A stretch of 64,000 bases of DNA from Roseimaritima multifibrata (GCF_007741495.1 NZ_CP036262.1:620001-684000); one strand, 5' to 3'. Shown: positions 1-9,805, counted from the first letter of the stretch. The notes: a model not told the origin generated them from the sequence alone. Numbers and translations: made by a program.

Positions 1-1105
1 TTTCGGTCAGATTGTTGAAAAATGCCGTCAACGCATAAAAGTCCTGTTGGCTAATCGGGTCGTACTTGTGGTCGTGGCAGGCGGCACAGCCGGTGGTCAT
101 TCCCAGGTAGACGGCGCCAAACATTTCGGCTCGTTCGCGGCTGAGGTTGGTTTTTAATTCCTCGATAATCGTACCTCCTTCGCCGGTCGCGATGCCACAT
201 CGGATCAGTCCGGTTGCCACCAGCTGATTGATCCGCCGGGGCGGCAATAAATCACCTGCCAATTGCTCGCGAGTGAACTGGTCATAAGGCATGTCGTCGT
301 TGAACGCGTTGATGACGTAATCACGGTAGGGCCAGCGGCTCTGGTAGTTGTCGACGTGTAACCCTTGCGTGTCGCCGTATCGGGCATAATCCATCCAGTA
401 ACGCGCACGGTGTTCGCCAAAGCGTGGTGAATTCAGTAATCGGTCGACTACTGTTTCGTAGGCATTGGCGGAGGTGTCGGAAACAAACGCGTCGACTTCG
501 GTCAACGTTGGCAGCACACCGGTTAAATCGAGGGTCAGTCGACGAAGTAAATCGCTACGCTGCGTTGGCGAGTTGGGAACCAGATGACCTTGATCCAGCC
601 TCGCCATCACAAAGCGGTCGATGGGGTTGTTGCACCACTGGGGAGACGAAACGTCGGGCAAGGCAGGTTTCTGCGGCCGCACAAATGCCCAGTGGTCCCC
701 CCACGAAGCCCCTTCGGCGATCCAGCGCCGCAGCAATTCGATCTGGTCGTCTGTCAGGCGTTCGCCGTTGTCGCTGGGGGGCATGACTTCATCCGCATCA
801 TGAGAGCGGACACGCGTTAACAACAGGCTTTGGCCCGGTTTGCCCGGTGCGATCAACGCTCCCTCGTCGCGGTCGGCAAACATCCCGTCTTGCGTATCCA
901 GACGCAAGTCGGCCTCGCGATGCGCTTCGTCAGGACCATGGCAGGTGAAGCAGTTGGCCGACAGGATGGGCCGGATGTCATGGTTGAAACTGACGGCAGC
1001 CTGGGGCGAATCGTCGGCCGCATGTGAGAAGGCGACACCAAAGCAGTAGATCGTCGCAACCATCAGCAGGGTAGACAATGGTCGGACACGAGAGAGGCAA
1101 ATCAT
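1..1105 (-). CDS. Planctomycete cytochrome c-type PSCyt1 (DUF1549) protein, C-terminus outside window
   Basis: This reading frame stays open to the window edge, so only about 368 N-terminal residues are present. The ATG at 1105 gives a signal peptide (hydrophobic core LSTLLMVATIYCFGVAF). A c-type heme motif CFTCH lies at about residues 52-56, in the planctomycete cytochrome context HDIRPILSANCFTCHGPDEA. The DUF1549-type region follows (NPIDRFVMARL, SPRFGEHRARYWMDYARYGD), with a second heme-like motif CAACHDHKYDP near the window edge. The family normally continues with a DUF1553 domain and reaches 700-1000 residues. It is exported and thought to act in periplasmic redox chemistry tied to polymer breakdown; the substrate is unknown. 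Family assignment is confident, function is not. Confidence 0.85.
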   Translation of the reverse strand, partial: MICLSRVRPLSTLLMVATIYCFGVAFSHAADDSPQAAVSFNHDIRPILSANCFTCHGPDEAHREADLRLDTQDGMFADRDEGALIAPGKPGQSLLLTRVRSHDADEVMPPSDNGERLTDDQIELLRRWIAEGASWGDHWAFVRPQKPALPDVSSPQWCNNPIDRFVMARLDQGHLVPNSPTQRSDLLRRLTLDLTGVLPTLTEVDAFVSDTSANAYETVVDRLLNSPRFGEHRARYWMDYARYGDTQGLHVDNYQSRWPYRDYVINAFNDDMPYDQFTREQLAGDLLPPRRINQLVATGLIRCGIATGEGGTIIEELKTNLSRERAEMFGAVYLGMTTGCAACHDHKYDPISQQDFYALTAFFNNLTE

Positions 1106-1257
1106 GCCAGTGTTCGACTTGTTTAGTAAGGACGGGACTGAAGACGGAGGGGGAACGGTCCATCATAGTCTTCTGCAGCCCAACAACCAAGTTATCCGCT
1201 TCTGTATCGTTTGCGGGCACCTCTTTCGTAGGGGCAGAACGGTCTTTACCCCCACCC

Positions 1258-1296
1258 AAAAAAAACGCCTCATGTCAGGCATGCTGACATGAGGCG
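1258..1296 (-). terminator. Intrinsic terminator of the fasciclin gene
   Basis: Positions 1266-1278 and 1284-1296 form a perfect 13-bp stem (CGCCTCATGTCAG) with a 5-nt loop. Read on the minus strand it is followed by eight T residues (A run at 1258-1265). It lies just after the stop of the fasciclin gene at 1324 and would separate it from the cytochrome gene below. Confidence 0.9.
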
Positions 1297-1323
1297 GGCA
1301 AGACAGTCGTGATTCTGGCTGCT

Positions 1324-1824
1324 CTATTCCTTACTTGCGGGAGGAAGCAAAACTTTGTCGATGACGTGGATGACGCCATTGCTGCACATCACGTCCGCTT
1401 TTGCGACCTTGGCATTGTTGATCATGACCGCTCCATCGACGACCGAGATCTTTACGTCATTGCCCTCAAGCGTTGGTGCTTTGTCTAATTTGACCACTTG
1501 TTTCGCGGTCACTTTTCCGGATACGACATGGTACTTGAGAATTGCCTGCAGCTTGGCTTTGTTGGCGGGTTCTAGCAGGCTTTCAACGGTTCCGGCGGGC
1601 AGTGCTGCGAACGCTTCGTCCGTTGGCGCAAATACGGTAAACGGTCCATCACCCTTGAGAGCTTCCACCAACCCGCCTGCTTTGACAGCAGCGACAAGGG
1701 TATTGAATTTTGCCGCTACCGCCGTGTCGACAATGTCTTTGTGGTCATGGTGATCCGCCTGTGCTTTGGGAATTGCGGTCAGAGCAAGAGCGGCCAGACA
1801 GAGAGCGAAAATAAAGCGTTTCAT
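1324..1824 (-). CDS. Secreted fasciclin (FAS1) domain protein
   Basis: This 166-residue protein has a signal peptide ending near AKAQA and then one FAS1 domain over most of its length. The family motifs are clear: [18 protein letters not shown] (FAS1 H1 box) and [13 protein letters not shown] (H2 box), with YHVVSGKV between them. Single-FAS1 secreted proteins are thought to serve adhesion or matrix binding; no catalytic role is claimed. A GAGG sequence upstream of the ATG fits a ribosome binding site. The gene appears to be its own transcription unit, closed by the terminator at 1258-1296. Confidence 0.93.
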   Translation of the reverse strand: MKRFIFALCLAALALTAIPKAQADHHDHKDIVDTAVAAKFNTLVAAVKAGGLVEALKGDGPFTVFAPTDEAFAALPAGTVESLLEPANKAKLQAILKYHVVSGKVTAKQVVKLDKAPTLEGNDVKISVVDGAVMINNAKVAKADVMCSNGVIHVIDKVLLPPASKE

Positions 1825-1923
1825 AGTGTTTAAATCCTCGAAATGTGAAACTGATTGGGAGACGTTTCACATTAGGAGGACGGCAAGACCTCGCCCAGAA
1901 AATAAACGGTTTTTGGGGAGACA

Positions 1924-4365
1924 CTACTGCTTCGCGGGGACGACATCGCGGATGACGCCGTCTAAGTAGGCTTTCAATTCAGGGTTCTGGTCCGCGATTT
2001 TAAATCCTGCAGAAGTCGTTGGCTGGTCGACCGCACGACGCATTAGATTGTGCATTAGGTAACGGCCTTCACCAATCGTCATGTGAATCGCATCGCGGTA
2101 CAGGTCCGAAAGGTTTTCAATGGGAGCCTCCCCTGCCTTGATATCGGTGGCGATTTGGTGCAGGGCCTGCGTTGCATAGGTTTGGCGAAATTCACGCTCG
2201 GGGTGGCGAGTTTTTAGGCTTTCGATCAGGGCTTCAAAATAGGCCGCGTTGTGGATCATTTTTTCATGATCTTTTGAAGCGAATTCTGCGGTCGCTTTCT
2301 CGCTGAACGCCCACCCGGTGTGGATGACCACAATGGCACGGGGTTGCATGTCCATCCATTGTTCAATGACCTGTTGATCTTGCTCGAGCGTGGTTCCATA
2401 GTGCGGCTGGACCACCAAGTAGTTGTAGTGCAGCTGGGTTAATGCGGTCGGCCAAAGTCGTGATGAGCCAACGCAGGGTGCTGCTGGACGGTCGTGGATA
2501 AACTGCAAACTTTTGCCACAATCGACGTGCCAATTGACATAGTGGTCTAGGTTTGAGGGACGTGTGTCCCAGGTTAAGGAATTACCGATTAAGTAAGTCC
2601 GCGGCTGGTGGGCTAAGACTTGGTTGTCACGCAGGGTGATGTTCTCCTGCGGAGTGGCGTTGTATCGGACGTTTGGTGTCCGATCGGTTTCCAGTTCCCA
2701 GCGATTTGCAACGGCTTGATTGTTCCCTGCTTTATGGAACCGCAGCGGGCTTTTCGCGATCCGCCTGAACTGATTGTCAGTGATCGTAAAACCGGTGGAG
2801 CCTTCGTCCAAGAACATCCCATTGGATTCCGCTCGTCCCGCATTAAGTGGAACATCGGAAATGGTATTGGATTCCAACCGACTGTTGGGCTGGTTGCCTA
2901 GCGTGTAGATGCCTCCTCCGTCACTTAGTACTTGCATGACGCGGCGGATTTGGTTGTGATGAATCTGATTGTCCTTGGCCGGTGACGGACTGTCATTCCA
3001 GATCCAGCCCAGCGAGATGCCTGTGTAGGGGCAGTCCTCAATCAGGTTCTGGGCGATTTGCAGTTTTTCGTGAAGAGCCGCCCAGATCGCGACACTGCCG
3101 AATAGAACTTGACCACAGTTGCGGATTTCGCAGTCGGTTACCTGGTTGCCAACGGGAACCTGTTGCGGAGCCGAGCGGTACCATGGTTTGCCTTTCACAT
3201 GCCGCGCGTTGTCCTCGCCCAAGTTAATCGCGTTGCCACCGATGTCACTAAATTTGGAGTGAGCAATGACGCAATGGTTCGAGCGACTTCCCAGCCACAA
3301 TGCGGTATTTCCAATGCCATTGAAGCGACAATTTTCGACTCGGCAATTCTGCCCTTGATCGATCTGAACGGCGGCCGAAAGCATTGGGCGATGCGGGGTG
3401 GATCGCGAACCATCGGCAGATCGCGGTTCGTGCATCGTTGCCTGCGCGCCGGAAAGACCGCCGGCCGGCATGGGGAACGGGGTGCCTGTAAAGACCAAGC
3501 CCTGTAGAAGCAGGTTTTTGATCGTGTTGTCACCTGTGGCTTGGGCAACAATTAGTTGCTCGGTAACTGGCAGCTGGACACTGGGGGCGGGTTTTGTCGT
3601 GTCGCCCAGAAGAATCAATTGGTTCTTTTCCCGATCGATGTACCACTCGCCGGGCAAGTCCGCAAAGGAACGGTGCCCTTCCAGCCAGTACCGAGGCTGT
3701 TTTTCAAAATGGTCGATCGCGTAATGAGGCGCTGAACATCCGATGGGCCCGAGTGTTTCCAGCACATCGGTCTGATGATTAATTGAACGGATGGGCAACC
3801 GACTGGAAGACCAGTCATGCAGAAATACCAGATCGCAGACACCCGTTTCCGGTGAGACATCCGCGGGTAGATCGGCCGGGGTGAATTGGAAACCGCTACG
3901 GCGATCGGGAACCGAAGCAACGATACGTGAATACCCCACATTCGGATGTCGGGCCGCGGTCTGTAAGGTTCCGTTAACGAGGATGACACGAGGCGGAAGG
4001 CCCTTGTAATCGATCGGTAGATCGTATCGCCAAGAAGATCCCGTTTCGGATGCGGTACCTTTTAAGTTGACGGCACCCGATAGGATGGTCTTGTGAGGTG
4101 ATTCTGCTTGCAGGGTTAGCCCTTCACCCACGATCGAATCATCCAACCGCAGGGGCGTTTCCAGTTGATAGGTTCCGGCAGGCAGCACGATCTTTATCGG
4201 CGACGTGTCTCCCGCTTCCCGTAAATCGCGAAGTTCGGCAAGACTGTTCGTCAGAGATTTCGCGGACGCAGAAGAGACGGTTAATTTCTTTTCAGCAAGA
4301 GCCGCCGAGCTGAACAACAGCGTAGCAACTAGGCTGCACAGCAGTCGAGAAATTGTAGGTCGCAT
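1924..4365 (-). CDS. Secreted right-handed beta-helix protein fused to an SGNH-like C-terminal domain
   Basis: The ATG at 4365 was chosen because it starts a good signal peptide (MRPTISRLLCSLVATLLFSS); the frame extends further upstream but would overlap the next gene. Residues about 25-580 look like a parallel beta-helix of the pectate-lyase or alginate-lyase type, with repeated N-rich turns (NCRVENCRFNGIGNTALWLG, NLIEDCPYTGISLG, GGGIYTLGNQPNSRLESN). From about residue 590 a different domain begins with YLIGNSLTWDT, resembling SGNH block I, and ends with DAIHMTIGEGRY, which could supply the Asp-His pair. The protein is probably a periplasmic or secreted polysaccharide-active enzyme with a carbohydrate esterase-like module. 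The polysaccharide is unknown, and SGNH activity is inferred from motifs only. Confidence 0.82.
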   Translation of the reverse strand: MRPTISRLLCSLVATLLFSSAALAEKKLTVSSASAKSLTNSLAELRDLREAGDTSPIKIVLPAGTYQLETPLRLDDSIVGEGLTLQAESPHKTILSGAVNLKGTASETGSSWRYDLPIDYKGLPPRVILVNGTLQTAARHPNVGYSRIVASVPDRRSGFQFTPADLPADVSPETGVCDLVFLHDWSSSRLPIRSINHQTDVLETLGPIGCSAPHYAIDHFEKQPRYWLEGHRSFADLPGEWYIDREKNQLILLGDTTKPAPSVQLPVTEQLIVAQATGDNTIKNLLLQGLVFTGTPFPMPAGGLSGAQATMHEPRSADGSRSTPHRPMLSAAVQIDQGQNCRVENCRFNGIGNTALWLGSRSNHCVIAHSKFSDIGGNAINLGEDNARHVKGKPWYRSAPQQVPVGNQVTDCEIRNCGQVLFGSVAIWAALHEKLQIAQNLIEDCPYTGISLGWIWNDSPSPAKDNQIHHNQIRRVMQVLSDGGGIYTLGNQPNSRLESNTISDVPLNAGRAESNGMFLDEGSTGFTITDNQFRRIAKSPLRFHKAGNNQAVANRWELETDRTPNVRYNATPQENITLRDNQVLAHQPRTYLIGNSLTWDTRPSNLDHYVNWHVDCGKSLQFIHDRPAAPCVGSSRLWPTALTQLHYNYLVVQPHYGTTLEQDQQVIEQWMDMQPRAIVVIHTGWAFSEKATAEFASKDHEKMIHNAAYFEALIESLKTRHPEREFRQTYATQALHQIATDIKAGEAPIENLSDLYRDAIHMTIGEGRYLMHNLMRRAVDQPTTSAGFKIADQNPELKAYLDGVIRDVVPAKQ

Positions 4366-4459
4366 GGTAGCATTCGTTAGTACAAAGGAATTACTGTCGT
4401 CGTCCGCCACTCTCGCCAGAGCGTGGGGCCCACCGTCTGGCGACGGTAGAAACGGTTGC

Positions 4460-5755
4460 CTAAGCCCAATCGCGAGGCTGGCGATATCGCAACCGGTTGG
4501 CTTCATCATCGTTCACGAATTCTTCCGTTTGTGGATCGATCGTCAGCGGACGTTTTAGCATCCAAGCGAGGGCCGCCGCATGGCAGGCGATGTGCGACCG
4601 GCGCATGACGGTCGGATTGCAAACCGTTGGTTTGCGGCTTTTGACGCAGTCAAAGAAATTCCGAGCGTGTGCCGACACATCCAGTCCTCGAACACGTTTG
4701 GTTTGCGCCAGTTCGCTTGTCAACGTTTGGGAACTTGCCACGATTTCGCCTTCGTCCCCGGTTTCTATCGATCCTTCCTCGCCATTGAAACGAACCGGGC
4801 AAGTGCCCAGTCGCGTCAGCCAGCGTGGGCCGCGGTCTCCAAAGGGGTCGGGTAGGAAATCAATCATCAACTTGACACCGTTTTCATAGGTGCAGGTGAT
4901 ATTCTTGTCGGTAGGGTGGTAAGTGATTGGCAAGGTGTCGTCCGCTTGGTTTGCCCACTGGCAGAGGTCGACGGTATGAGCGCCCCAGTCCAACAGTCGC
5001 GCGCCACTGTCGAAATCGAATTGGTCTCGCCATCCACCTTGGACGTATTTTTGATTGTAGGGTCGCCATGGCGCTGGTCCCAGCCACATGTTCCAGTCGC
5101 AGACCTCGCGGTCGGGCGTGGGTTGTCCGGGCAGCCATTCGTTTCGAAGCGACGGGATATAGACGGTTGCATCGAGGGATTGGATTTTGCCAAGTCGTCC
5201 GGTCTGAGCTAGTTCCACGGCTTTTTGGAAATTGGGAACGCTTCGCCGTTGTGTGCCGGCTTGAAAGATTCGTCCCGTCTTGTCAAAAACCTTGGAGATG
5301 TTTTGGCAATCGCCAATTGTGATGCCGCAAGGTTTCTCGCTATATACATCCTTGCCAGCCTGAGCGGCCAGGATGGATGCTGCGGCATGCCAGCGGTCGC
5401 CGGTCGCGATGATGACGGCATCCATGTCATCGCGAGCTAACATCTTGCGGAAGTCTTGATACAGTTCGCAGTCGGTGTTCCCGTTGGCGTCGTCGACCAG
5501 TTTCTTGCCTGCGTCGCGGCGAGATTTTTGGACATCGGAAATGGCAATGCACTGCACGTCCTTTAACTGCAAGATGGACTTCATGTCGTAGGTGCATCGA
5601 GGCCCAATACCGATGACCCCAAGTGTGATCTTTTCCGATGGTGCGACGTTGTCAGCGGCCCCCAAGGCTTTGGATGAAACGAAGTAGGGGACGGTCAACG
5701 AAGATACCGCGGCCGCTGTGGCAAGGAAATTGCGGCGATTAGGAGCATTGGTCAT
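4460..5755 (-). CDS. Gfo/Idh/MocA family oxidoreductase with Tat signal
   Basis: This 431-residue protein begins with a twin-arginine signal (NRRNFLATAAAVSSL) and then a Rossmann fold with the dinucleotide-binding start VIGIGPRC. The family signature EKPCGITIGDC carries the conserved EKP lysine. The C-terminal substrate domain contains WLGPAPWRPYNQKYVQGGWR and WGAHTVDLCQWAN, typical of the large planctomycete expansion of exported members. Such enzymes oxidise or isomerise sugars or cyclitols with NAD(P). Export by Tat fits a folded, cofactor-bound enzyme. It lies between two carbohydrate-related secreted proteins in the same orientation, which suggests work on a product of glycan breakdown. 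The substrate cannot be read from the sequence. Confidence 0.92.
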   Translation of the reverse strand: MTNAPNRRNFLATAAAVSSLTVPYFVSSKALGAADNVAPSEKITLGVIGIGPRCTYDMKSILQLKDVQCIAISDVQKSRRDAGKKLVDDANGNTDCELYQDFRKMLARDDMDAVIIATGDRWHAAASILAAQAGKDVYSEKPCGITIGDCQNISKVFDKTGRIFQAGTQRRSVPNFQKAVELAQTGRLGKIQSLDATVYIPSLRNEWLPGQPTPDREVCDWNMWLGPAPWRPYNQKYVQGGWRDQFDFDSGARLLDWGAHTVDLCQWANQADDTLPITYHPTDKNITCTYENGVKLMIDFLPDPFGDRGPRWLTRLGTCPVRFNGEEGSIETGDEGEIVASSQTLTSELAQTKRVRGLDVSAHARNFFDCVKSRKPTVCNPTVMRRSHIACHAAALAWMLKRPLTIDPQTEEFVNDDEANRLRYRQPRDWA

Positions 5756-5863
5756 CGTGTTGGTTTCCGATCAAGAGTGAGTGCTGCAGTCGTTTCGTCC
5801 CCGGTGTGCAAGCAAGGACGAAGACAAGTAAGAGGAAGACCTCAGTCTGAATGTTAAAGCGAG

Positions 5864-6841
5864 CTATTGATCCGCTCTGCCCTGTACCGCTTGATGGGCG
5901 ATTTCTCGAAAGAAGGTCCCCTCTGCGGGATCAAACCCTTCGGGCAAATAGGTTGTTTGGCGGGCGTCCTTTCCCGTCAGGACTTCGTACCAAACAAGCC
6001 CCCCCAAGAAACATCCCTTTTTGTTTGCATGATTGGTATCAAGCTGCAGTTTTGGCTTGCCATTGACGTCACGCCAGTACCAGCCGGTAGTCAAGGAATT
6101 CGTCTGTTTTGGCAAGGAACCGGCAACCGGATTTTTGTAATCGAAATCGGGATCCACGACTAAGACTTCGTGACCGGGCGCGTTACGTGCAAGTTGGAAA
6201 GCGATTCCAACCGGAATGATCGGTGCCGAAATCTGACGGGAAGCATCCGCGTAGGCAGCCTGAAGCCCCTCATACATTGCTTGCTGATCCATTTTCTTGC
6301 TCTTCAGCAGGCGGGAATCAGAGCGATAGGCCCAGGTCTGGTGCATCAGCATCGCAGTTTCAGGAGCATTCTCCTTAATGTGGCCGACCAGTTGTTCAAG
6401 GTATGGGTGATACGATTCTGGTTGGAAACTTAATGCACTCATCTGTTGAAGCGTCACAAAATCCCATTTTTGGGAACGCAAATATTCCTGTAAACTCTTC
6501 TTTTCTCTGCCATCCCTGTAAGGTTTGACGGATGGATCTAGGTCCGATTGAGCGGCCAGACGGGCGTGCCGTTCCAGCGTGCAACCGCCTAGATTTGCCG
6601 TCCCAATTTCGATCCGAACGTTTGCGCTTTCAGCGATCGGTTTTAGATAAAGACACGCGTTGTTGGCAAAACTGTTTCCAATTGTGAGCACGCGGACGAC
6701 TTCGGTTTTATCGTCCGCTTCAACGGTTTGTTGGGCGGACAGGCCCGAAGTCAAAAATAGGATGGCGACAAGCGAGAGGAGCGGACGGATCCACGTTTTC
6801 AAGTTCACGCCGGTAGTCGCCGGTTTGTAATTTTTTGACAT
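5864..6841 (-). CDS. Exported DUF4886-type SGNH protein
   Basis: A signal peptide (TWIRPLLSLVAILFLTSGLSA) leads into VLTIGNSFANNACLYL, the block I Ser motif of the DUF4886/SGNH group. The later blocks are GTANLGGCTLERH, FVTLQQMSALS and LDTNHANKKGCFLGGLVWYE, the last giving the Asp-x-x-His pair. The family resembles GDSL esterases and is likely to remove acyl groups from sugars. An ATG five codons upstream (6856) is also possible; 6841 was chosen because it gives the more usual signal-peptide n-region. The same kind of domain appears fused to the beta-helix protein at 1924-4365, so this locus may hold two esterase-like activities. Confidence 0.85.
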   Translation of the reverse strand: MSKNYKPATTGVNLKTWIRPLLSLVAILFLTSGLSAQQTVEADDKTEVVRVLTIGNSFANNACLYLKPIAESANVRIEIGTANLGGCTLERHARLAAQSDLDPSVKPYRDGREKKSLQEYLRSQKWDFVTLQQMSALSFQPESYHPYLEQLVGHIKENAPETAMLMHQTWAYRSDSRLLKSKKMDQQAMYEGLQAAYADASRQISAPIIPVGIAFQLARNAPGHEVLVVDPDFDYKNPVAGSLPKQTNSLTTGWYWRDVNGKPKLQLDTNHANKKGCFLGGLVWYEVLTGKDARQTTYLPEGFDPAEGTFFREIAHQAVQGRADQ

Positions 6842-6895
6842 GTGCGGTTCAATCACTGAAAAAGATGTAACAGGACGTTGCAGTGCGAATCGTGT

Positions 6896-8461
6896 TTACG
6901 AAAGCGCTCGCTTCAACAAGTTGTGGGTGATTTGCTGAACACGTTCGTCAGGTCCGTGGGGACGCGACCAGTGCGACCACGGAAGCCAATGACCCGGAGG
7001 ACTGGCCAGGTCCTGGCACCACCAGATGGTCGACGCGTTAAAGACGAAGTTCCCTTTCGGTCCAGGGTAAATTGTCGACGCCCATTTCTGTGGATTGACT
7101 CCGCTTTGCAAAGCCGTCCCCTGTGCGACAATTTCAAGTCCTGGAATATCTTCCGGAGGATCGCCGTGGTATTCCCAACCGATCAGCCCCGGAATCGCCT
7201 CTCCTTCTTTCATCCCGGTTCCGTCAAAGATCCAGTGTTGCGGATTGGTGCAAACCCAATCGCCTCCACCGTTAACCGGTTCGACGTTTCTCACGCCCAT
7301 CAAGTAGCCCTCATCCGGTCCACGATGGGGGAACGGCCCGTGCTCTTGTTCCCGTAATTTCGCCCAGCGGTGTTCTCCACCGTAGGGACCCCCTCGAAAA
7401 ATAATTCGATTCGGGGCTCCGGATTCACTGCTGCGGAACGGGCTAACCCAGCAAACCGAATTCCCCGATAGGAATAACAGGTTGACGCCTGCATCACGCA
7501 ATTTGACAACACTCTCGTACTGGCGGATGTCCCAGTATTCGTCGTGCCCATTACTGATGAAGGCTTTGCACTTTAGGGCACGGTCGGGTGTCAACATGTC
7601 GCTGTTGGAGCAATAGCTGACATCGTAACCATGTTTTTCCAGCCAGTAGGCAAGCGGGAATTCGAAACAAAGCCATTCGCCTGAGCCGAATGTTTGCGGG
7701 TTTTCAAAAATCTGTGGGTATTTGCCGTACGGTCGGTCGAAGCTGACATCGGCCCATGGGCCTTGGTTTCCCTGAGGGTGTGTATAGACCGAGTAGCCGT
7801 CGGGCCATTGGTTGTAGGCTTGCCAAGTGTTGTCCGAGCATTGCAGAAGGATGTCGGCCGGGCGTTCGTCCCGAACGATAAATACAACGTAGTTTTGCCA
7901 ATAGCCAAAACCGGATGTGTCCGATTCGGTTGTCAAGCGACCGAGGTAGACTCCACTAGGCCAGTCGTCCGGGATGGTGAAGGAGGTGGCAGGATCCCAG
8001 TCGCAAATTCGGATTCGCTTTTCGCCGACATCCGGTAAAGGTTGCGTGTGCCCATCAAATGGCCCTAGCGTTGTCATCAGTCGAGCACCTCGCCCAGCGT
8101 AATAGCCGGTTCGGAAGATTTCGATCTTGAAGCGACTTGCTGGAGTGGTGGAAACGTGAAAGTCGATCGATTCACCCGCCAGCACACTTTGTTTCGAGCA
8201 GTAGCCTTCGATCGGCGGGCTCCGCAGACCGCGTGTTTTATCTAGACGCACTCGCGTTAATTGCCAATCGCGGGCTCCTGGTTTGGCGTTTTCATCCGCG
8301 ATCAAGGGATTGCGATCCGGTGCTTTGATCGGCCCGTTTGCTGATTTTTCAGCCGCTTGAGTGGGCCTTCCGAATGCACCCACGGCGCCAGCTAACGAAA
8401 CGGAAGCAACGTCTTTCAAAACCCGGCGACGATGGATATCGTTTGATTCTTGGGGATCCAC
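6896..8461 (-). CDS. N,N-dimethylformamidase beta-subunit-like protein with Tat signal
   Basis: This 521-residue protein has a Tat-like leader (HRRRVLKDVASVSLAGAVGA). The rest matches the domain annotated as N,N-dimethylformamidase beta subunit: GYCSKQSVLAGESIDFHVST, then FRTGYYAGRGARLM, then DWPSGVYLGRL and NTWQAYNQWPDGYSVY, and the metal-site-like segment SNGHDEYWD followed by NLLFLSGNSVCW. True dimethylformamidases are known, but most genomic members of this family have no tested substrate. Here the genes around it concern carbohydrates, so an amide- or glycan-related role is as likely as dimethylformamide use. The family call is strong and the activity is open. Confidence 0.85.
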   Translation of the reverse strand: MDPQESNDIHRRRVLKDVASVSLAGAVGAFGRPTQAAEKSANGPIKAPDRNPLIADENAKPGARDWQLTRVRLDKTRGLRSPPIEGYCSKQSVLAGESIDFHVSTTPASRFKIEIFRTGYYAGRGARLMTTLGPFDGHTQPLPDVGEKRIRICDWDPATSFTIPDDWPSGVYLGRLTTESDTSGFGYWQNYVVFIVRDERPADILLQCSDNTWQAYNQWPDGYSVYTHPQGNQGPWADVSFDRPYGKYPQIFENPQTFGSGEWLCFEFPLAYWLEKHGYDVSYCSNSDMLTPDRALKCKAFISNGHDEYWDIRQYESVVKLRDAGVNLLFLSGNSVCWVSPFRSSESGAPNRIIFRGGPYGGEHRWAKLREQEHGPFPHRGPDEGYLMGVRNVEPVNGGGDWVCTNPQHWIFDGTGMKEGEAIPGLIGWEYHGDPPEDIPGLEIVAQGTALQSGVNPQKWASTIYPGPKGNFVFNASTIWWCQDLASPPGHWLPWSHWSRPHGPDERVQQITHNLLKRALS

Positions 8462-8647
8462 GATTGCTGTACCTCAGGAGTGCGGTTGTTGGCATCAAGC
8501 GACAGGGCCTGCCGCTTGGTTTATGTGAAATAGGCTGTGCTGGGTTCTAAGCGAAGGCGATAGGTTGGCTCGCTGCGGCCTGTCTGCAGCGATGCCAGGA
8601 TGGTTGGTTTTCAGTTGGCTATCGTCTGTTCGCCTTCATTTGAGTCT

Positions 8648-9805
8648 TTACTTTGAATCCTTTTTGGAGTGATCGCCGTTGCTATTGATCAAAATCTTCT
8701 GGCAATCCCCTTCTTGGCGGACCGCTTCGGTGACTAGGCGAGAAAAGAGGTTTCCAGAAATAACGACCGCTTCGCAATCTTGCAGGAGGATGCCGGTCGC
8801 TTCGTTGGGATTGTTCTCAAGCTTGGTTGGTTTCTCATAACGTTTCTGAGCCTGTTTGCCATCTTTGTCTTTTCCGATCCAGGTGTCGCTAAAGTTGTTG
8901 GCACTGATCGTGATGCTGCCGGACGACTCGCGGACCGCGATCGCTGCGTTCTTCACGATGGTGAAGGTGTTGGCCGAAATTGCACAACCATGGGCATCGC
9001 GTAAATCAATCCCGCCGGCGAAATCGTGGGCGATCACGTTGGCCGACATCGTCGTGCCGTAGCAGTCGCGATCCAGGATGATCGCCCAGCCTTGGCATTC
9101 TTCGATCATGTTGGATGCAATCACGCTGCCGTAGGTGTTTTCGATGACAACCCCATTTCCTAAATGGTCATCCAGATTGTTGCCGCTCATCGTCAGGTTG
9201 TATCCATCCAAACAGGTGACGCCGTCCTGATTTTCTTCGAACTGGTTTGCGGAGACGATGATGTCGTGGCAGCCATTGATGCGCAGCCCGGACGCTTTGT
9301 TGTACGTAAACAGGTTGTTGCTGACGCGTGGGTCTTCGTAACAGAAGTGAAGGTTCACGCCGTCGCCACCGTGGTAGCTGGAGGTAACACCTTGAATGAA
9401 AATCTCTTCGATGTAGTTGGCTTCGATTCCTGCTCCGCTCTTTTCATTTCCGGTCACGCGGAGGTTTGCGACATTGACGCGCCAAAGCCGGTCCTTGGTC
9501 GGTGTCTTCTTCCCTGCAAAGGCAGGATTTTCAATCAAGATTGCAGGTTGTCCCTCGGTGTTTGTATTAACGATATGAGATGCTGTGCCGACGCCAACGA
9601 TCCGCGTGTCACCTGTCTTAATACGCAGAGGCTGAGAGATCTCAAATTTCCCCGCGGGGATTTGCAACAGACCTCCTTCACTCGGGATCGCATCGGCGGC
9701 TGCCTGCAGCGAGTCATATTTGCTGGCGTCAATCACACTTTGTGAGTAAGCAGGAAGCCCAATACAAAAAACAAGGAAGGCAAACGCAAGGTGTTTGATG
9801 ATCAT
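8648..9805 (-). CDS. Secreted right-handed parallel beta-helix protein
   Basis: This 385-residue protein has a signal peptide (KHLAFAFLVFCIGLPAYS). It then shows the opening of pectate-lyase-superfamily proteins (YDSLQAAADAIPSEGGLLQI) and regular helix turns, for example NNLFTYNKASGLRINGC, ISANTFTIVKNAAIAV and ISANNFSDTW. There is no recognisable catalytic residue set, so it may be a lyase, an epimerase-like protein or a binding protein. It lies between the sialidase gene and the dimethylformamidase-like gene on the same strand and probably belongs to the same glycan-processing group. It has no C-terminal domain like that of the larger beta-helix protein at 1924-4365. Confidence 0.85.
   Translation of the reverse strand: MIIKHLAFAFLVFCIGLPAYSQSVIDASKYDSLQAAADAIPSEGGLLQIPAGKFEISQPLRIKTGDTRIVGVGTASHIVNTNTEGQPAILIENPAFAGKKTPTKDRLWRVNVANLRVTGNEKSGAGIEANYIEEIFIQGVTSSYHGGDGVNLHFCYEDPRVSNNLFTYNKASGLRINGCHDIIVSANQFEENQDGVTCLDGYNLTMSGNNLDDHLGNGVVIENTYGSVIASNMIEECQGWAIILDRDCYGTTMSANVIAHDFAGGIDLRDAHGCAISANTFTIVKNAAIAVRESSGSITISANNFSDTWIGKDKDGKQAQKRYEKPTKLENNPNEATGILLQDCEAVVISGNLFSRLVTEAVRQEGDCQKILINSNGDHSKKDSK

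Noticed and set aside
1-1105. Plus-strand frames over the first kilobase
   Set aside because: They are shadows of the minus-strand cytochrome gene, whose long domain-bearing frame is open to the edge.
4366-4509. N-terminal extension of the beta-helix/SGNH gene
   Set aside because: It overlaps the oxidoreductase gene and lacks a signal peptide; the ATG at 4365 gives a proper one.
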